DNA of 5,426 nt from Nitriliruptorales bacterium (GTDB lineage Bacteria > Actinomycetota > Nitriliruptoria > Nitriliruptorales > Nitriliruptoraceae), in contig JAURQY010000097.1 of the NCBI GenBank assembly GCA_030835875.1, positions 1-5,426 on the forward strand, read 5' to 3'. Below the pieces are notes generated by a model, which was not told the origin of the DNA, made no database searches, and saw only the letters and a program-made list of their open reading frames with translations. The position numbers and the translations under genes were made by a program. Positions 5,413-5,426 of this stretch are shown here, piece by piece (the stretch's first letter is position 1; each line of letters starts with the position of its first letter).

Positions 5413-5426
5413 AAGCGCGTTCGAAC

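Overview
The window is very GC-rich, with third codon positions dominated by G and C. The SerC protein closely resembles the mycobacterial and actinobacterial form of the enzyme, and the PAC2-family protein is of the type common in Actinobacteria. Together these point to a high-GC actinobacterial chromosome, possibly a deep-branching lineage rather than Streptomyces or Mycobacterium; that last point is inference. Nothing looks mobile: no insertion sequence, integrase, CRISPR array, tRNA or rRNA is visible. It reads as an ordinary core-metabolism region.

Layout. (1) Positions 1-1771, plus strand: the 3' end of one ABC-transporter permease gene and the complete gene of its partner, overlapping by ATGA. 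They resemble the two permeases of BMP-type nucleoside importers (NupP/NupQ, YufP/YufQ). The binding-protein and ATPase genes are presumably off the left edge. (2) 1796-2986, minus strand: a class I aspartate aminotransferase that converges on the transporter genes with a 24-base gap. (3) 2987-3096: a 110-base divergent intergenic region holding two back-to-back candidate -10 elements, an inverted repeat and a 10-bp palindrome. (4) 3097-4209, plus strand: serC, phosphoserine aminotransferase. (5) 4213-5115, minus strand: a PAC2-family protein whose stop codon lies 3 bases from that of serC. Its start has no Shine-Dalgarno sequence but has a well-placed TANNNT, so it is probably leaderless. (6) 5175-5210: a strong hairpin with a cUUCGg loop on the minus strand, the likely terminator of the next gene. 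(7) 5227-5352, minus strand: a 41-residue Lys/Ala-rich peptide resembling the C-terminal tail of histone H1 or of actinobacterial HU. (8) 5353-5426: its upstream region, with a candidate -10 beside a perfect 16-bp palindrome in a cluster of GTTCG half-sites.

The two aminotransferases (aspartate/oxaloacetate and serine biosynthesis) are divergent and could share control, but the sequence does not prove it. The transporter, PAC2 and basic-peptide genes appear to be separate transcription units. No complete novel system is visible. The most interesting part is the right edge: a tiny, highly cationic, probably nucleic-acid-binding peptide in its own unit, with an operator-like palindrome at its predicted transcription start.
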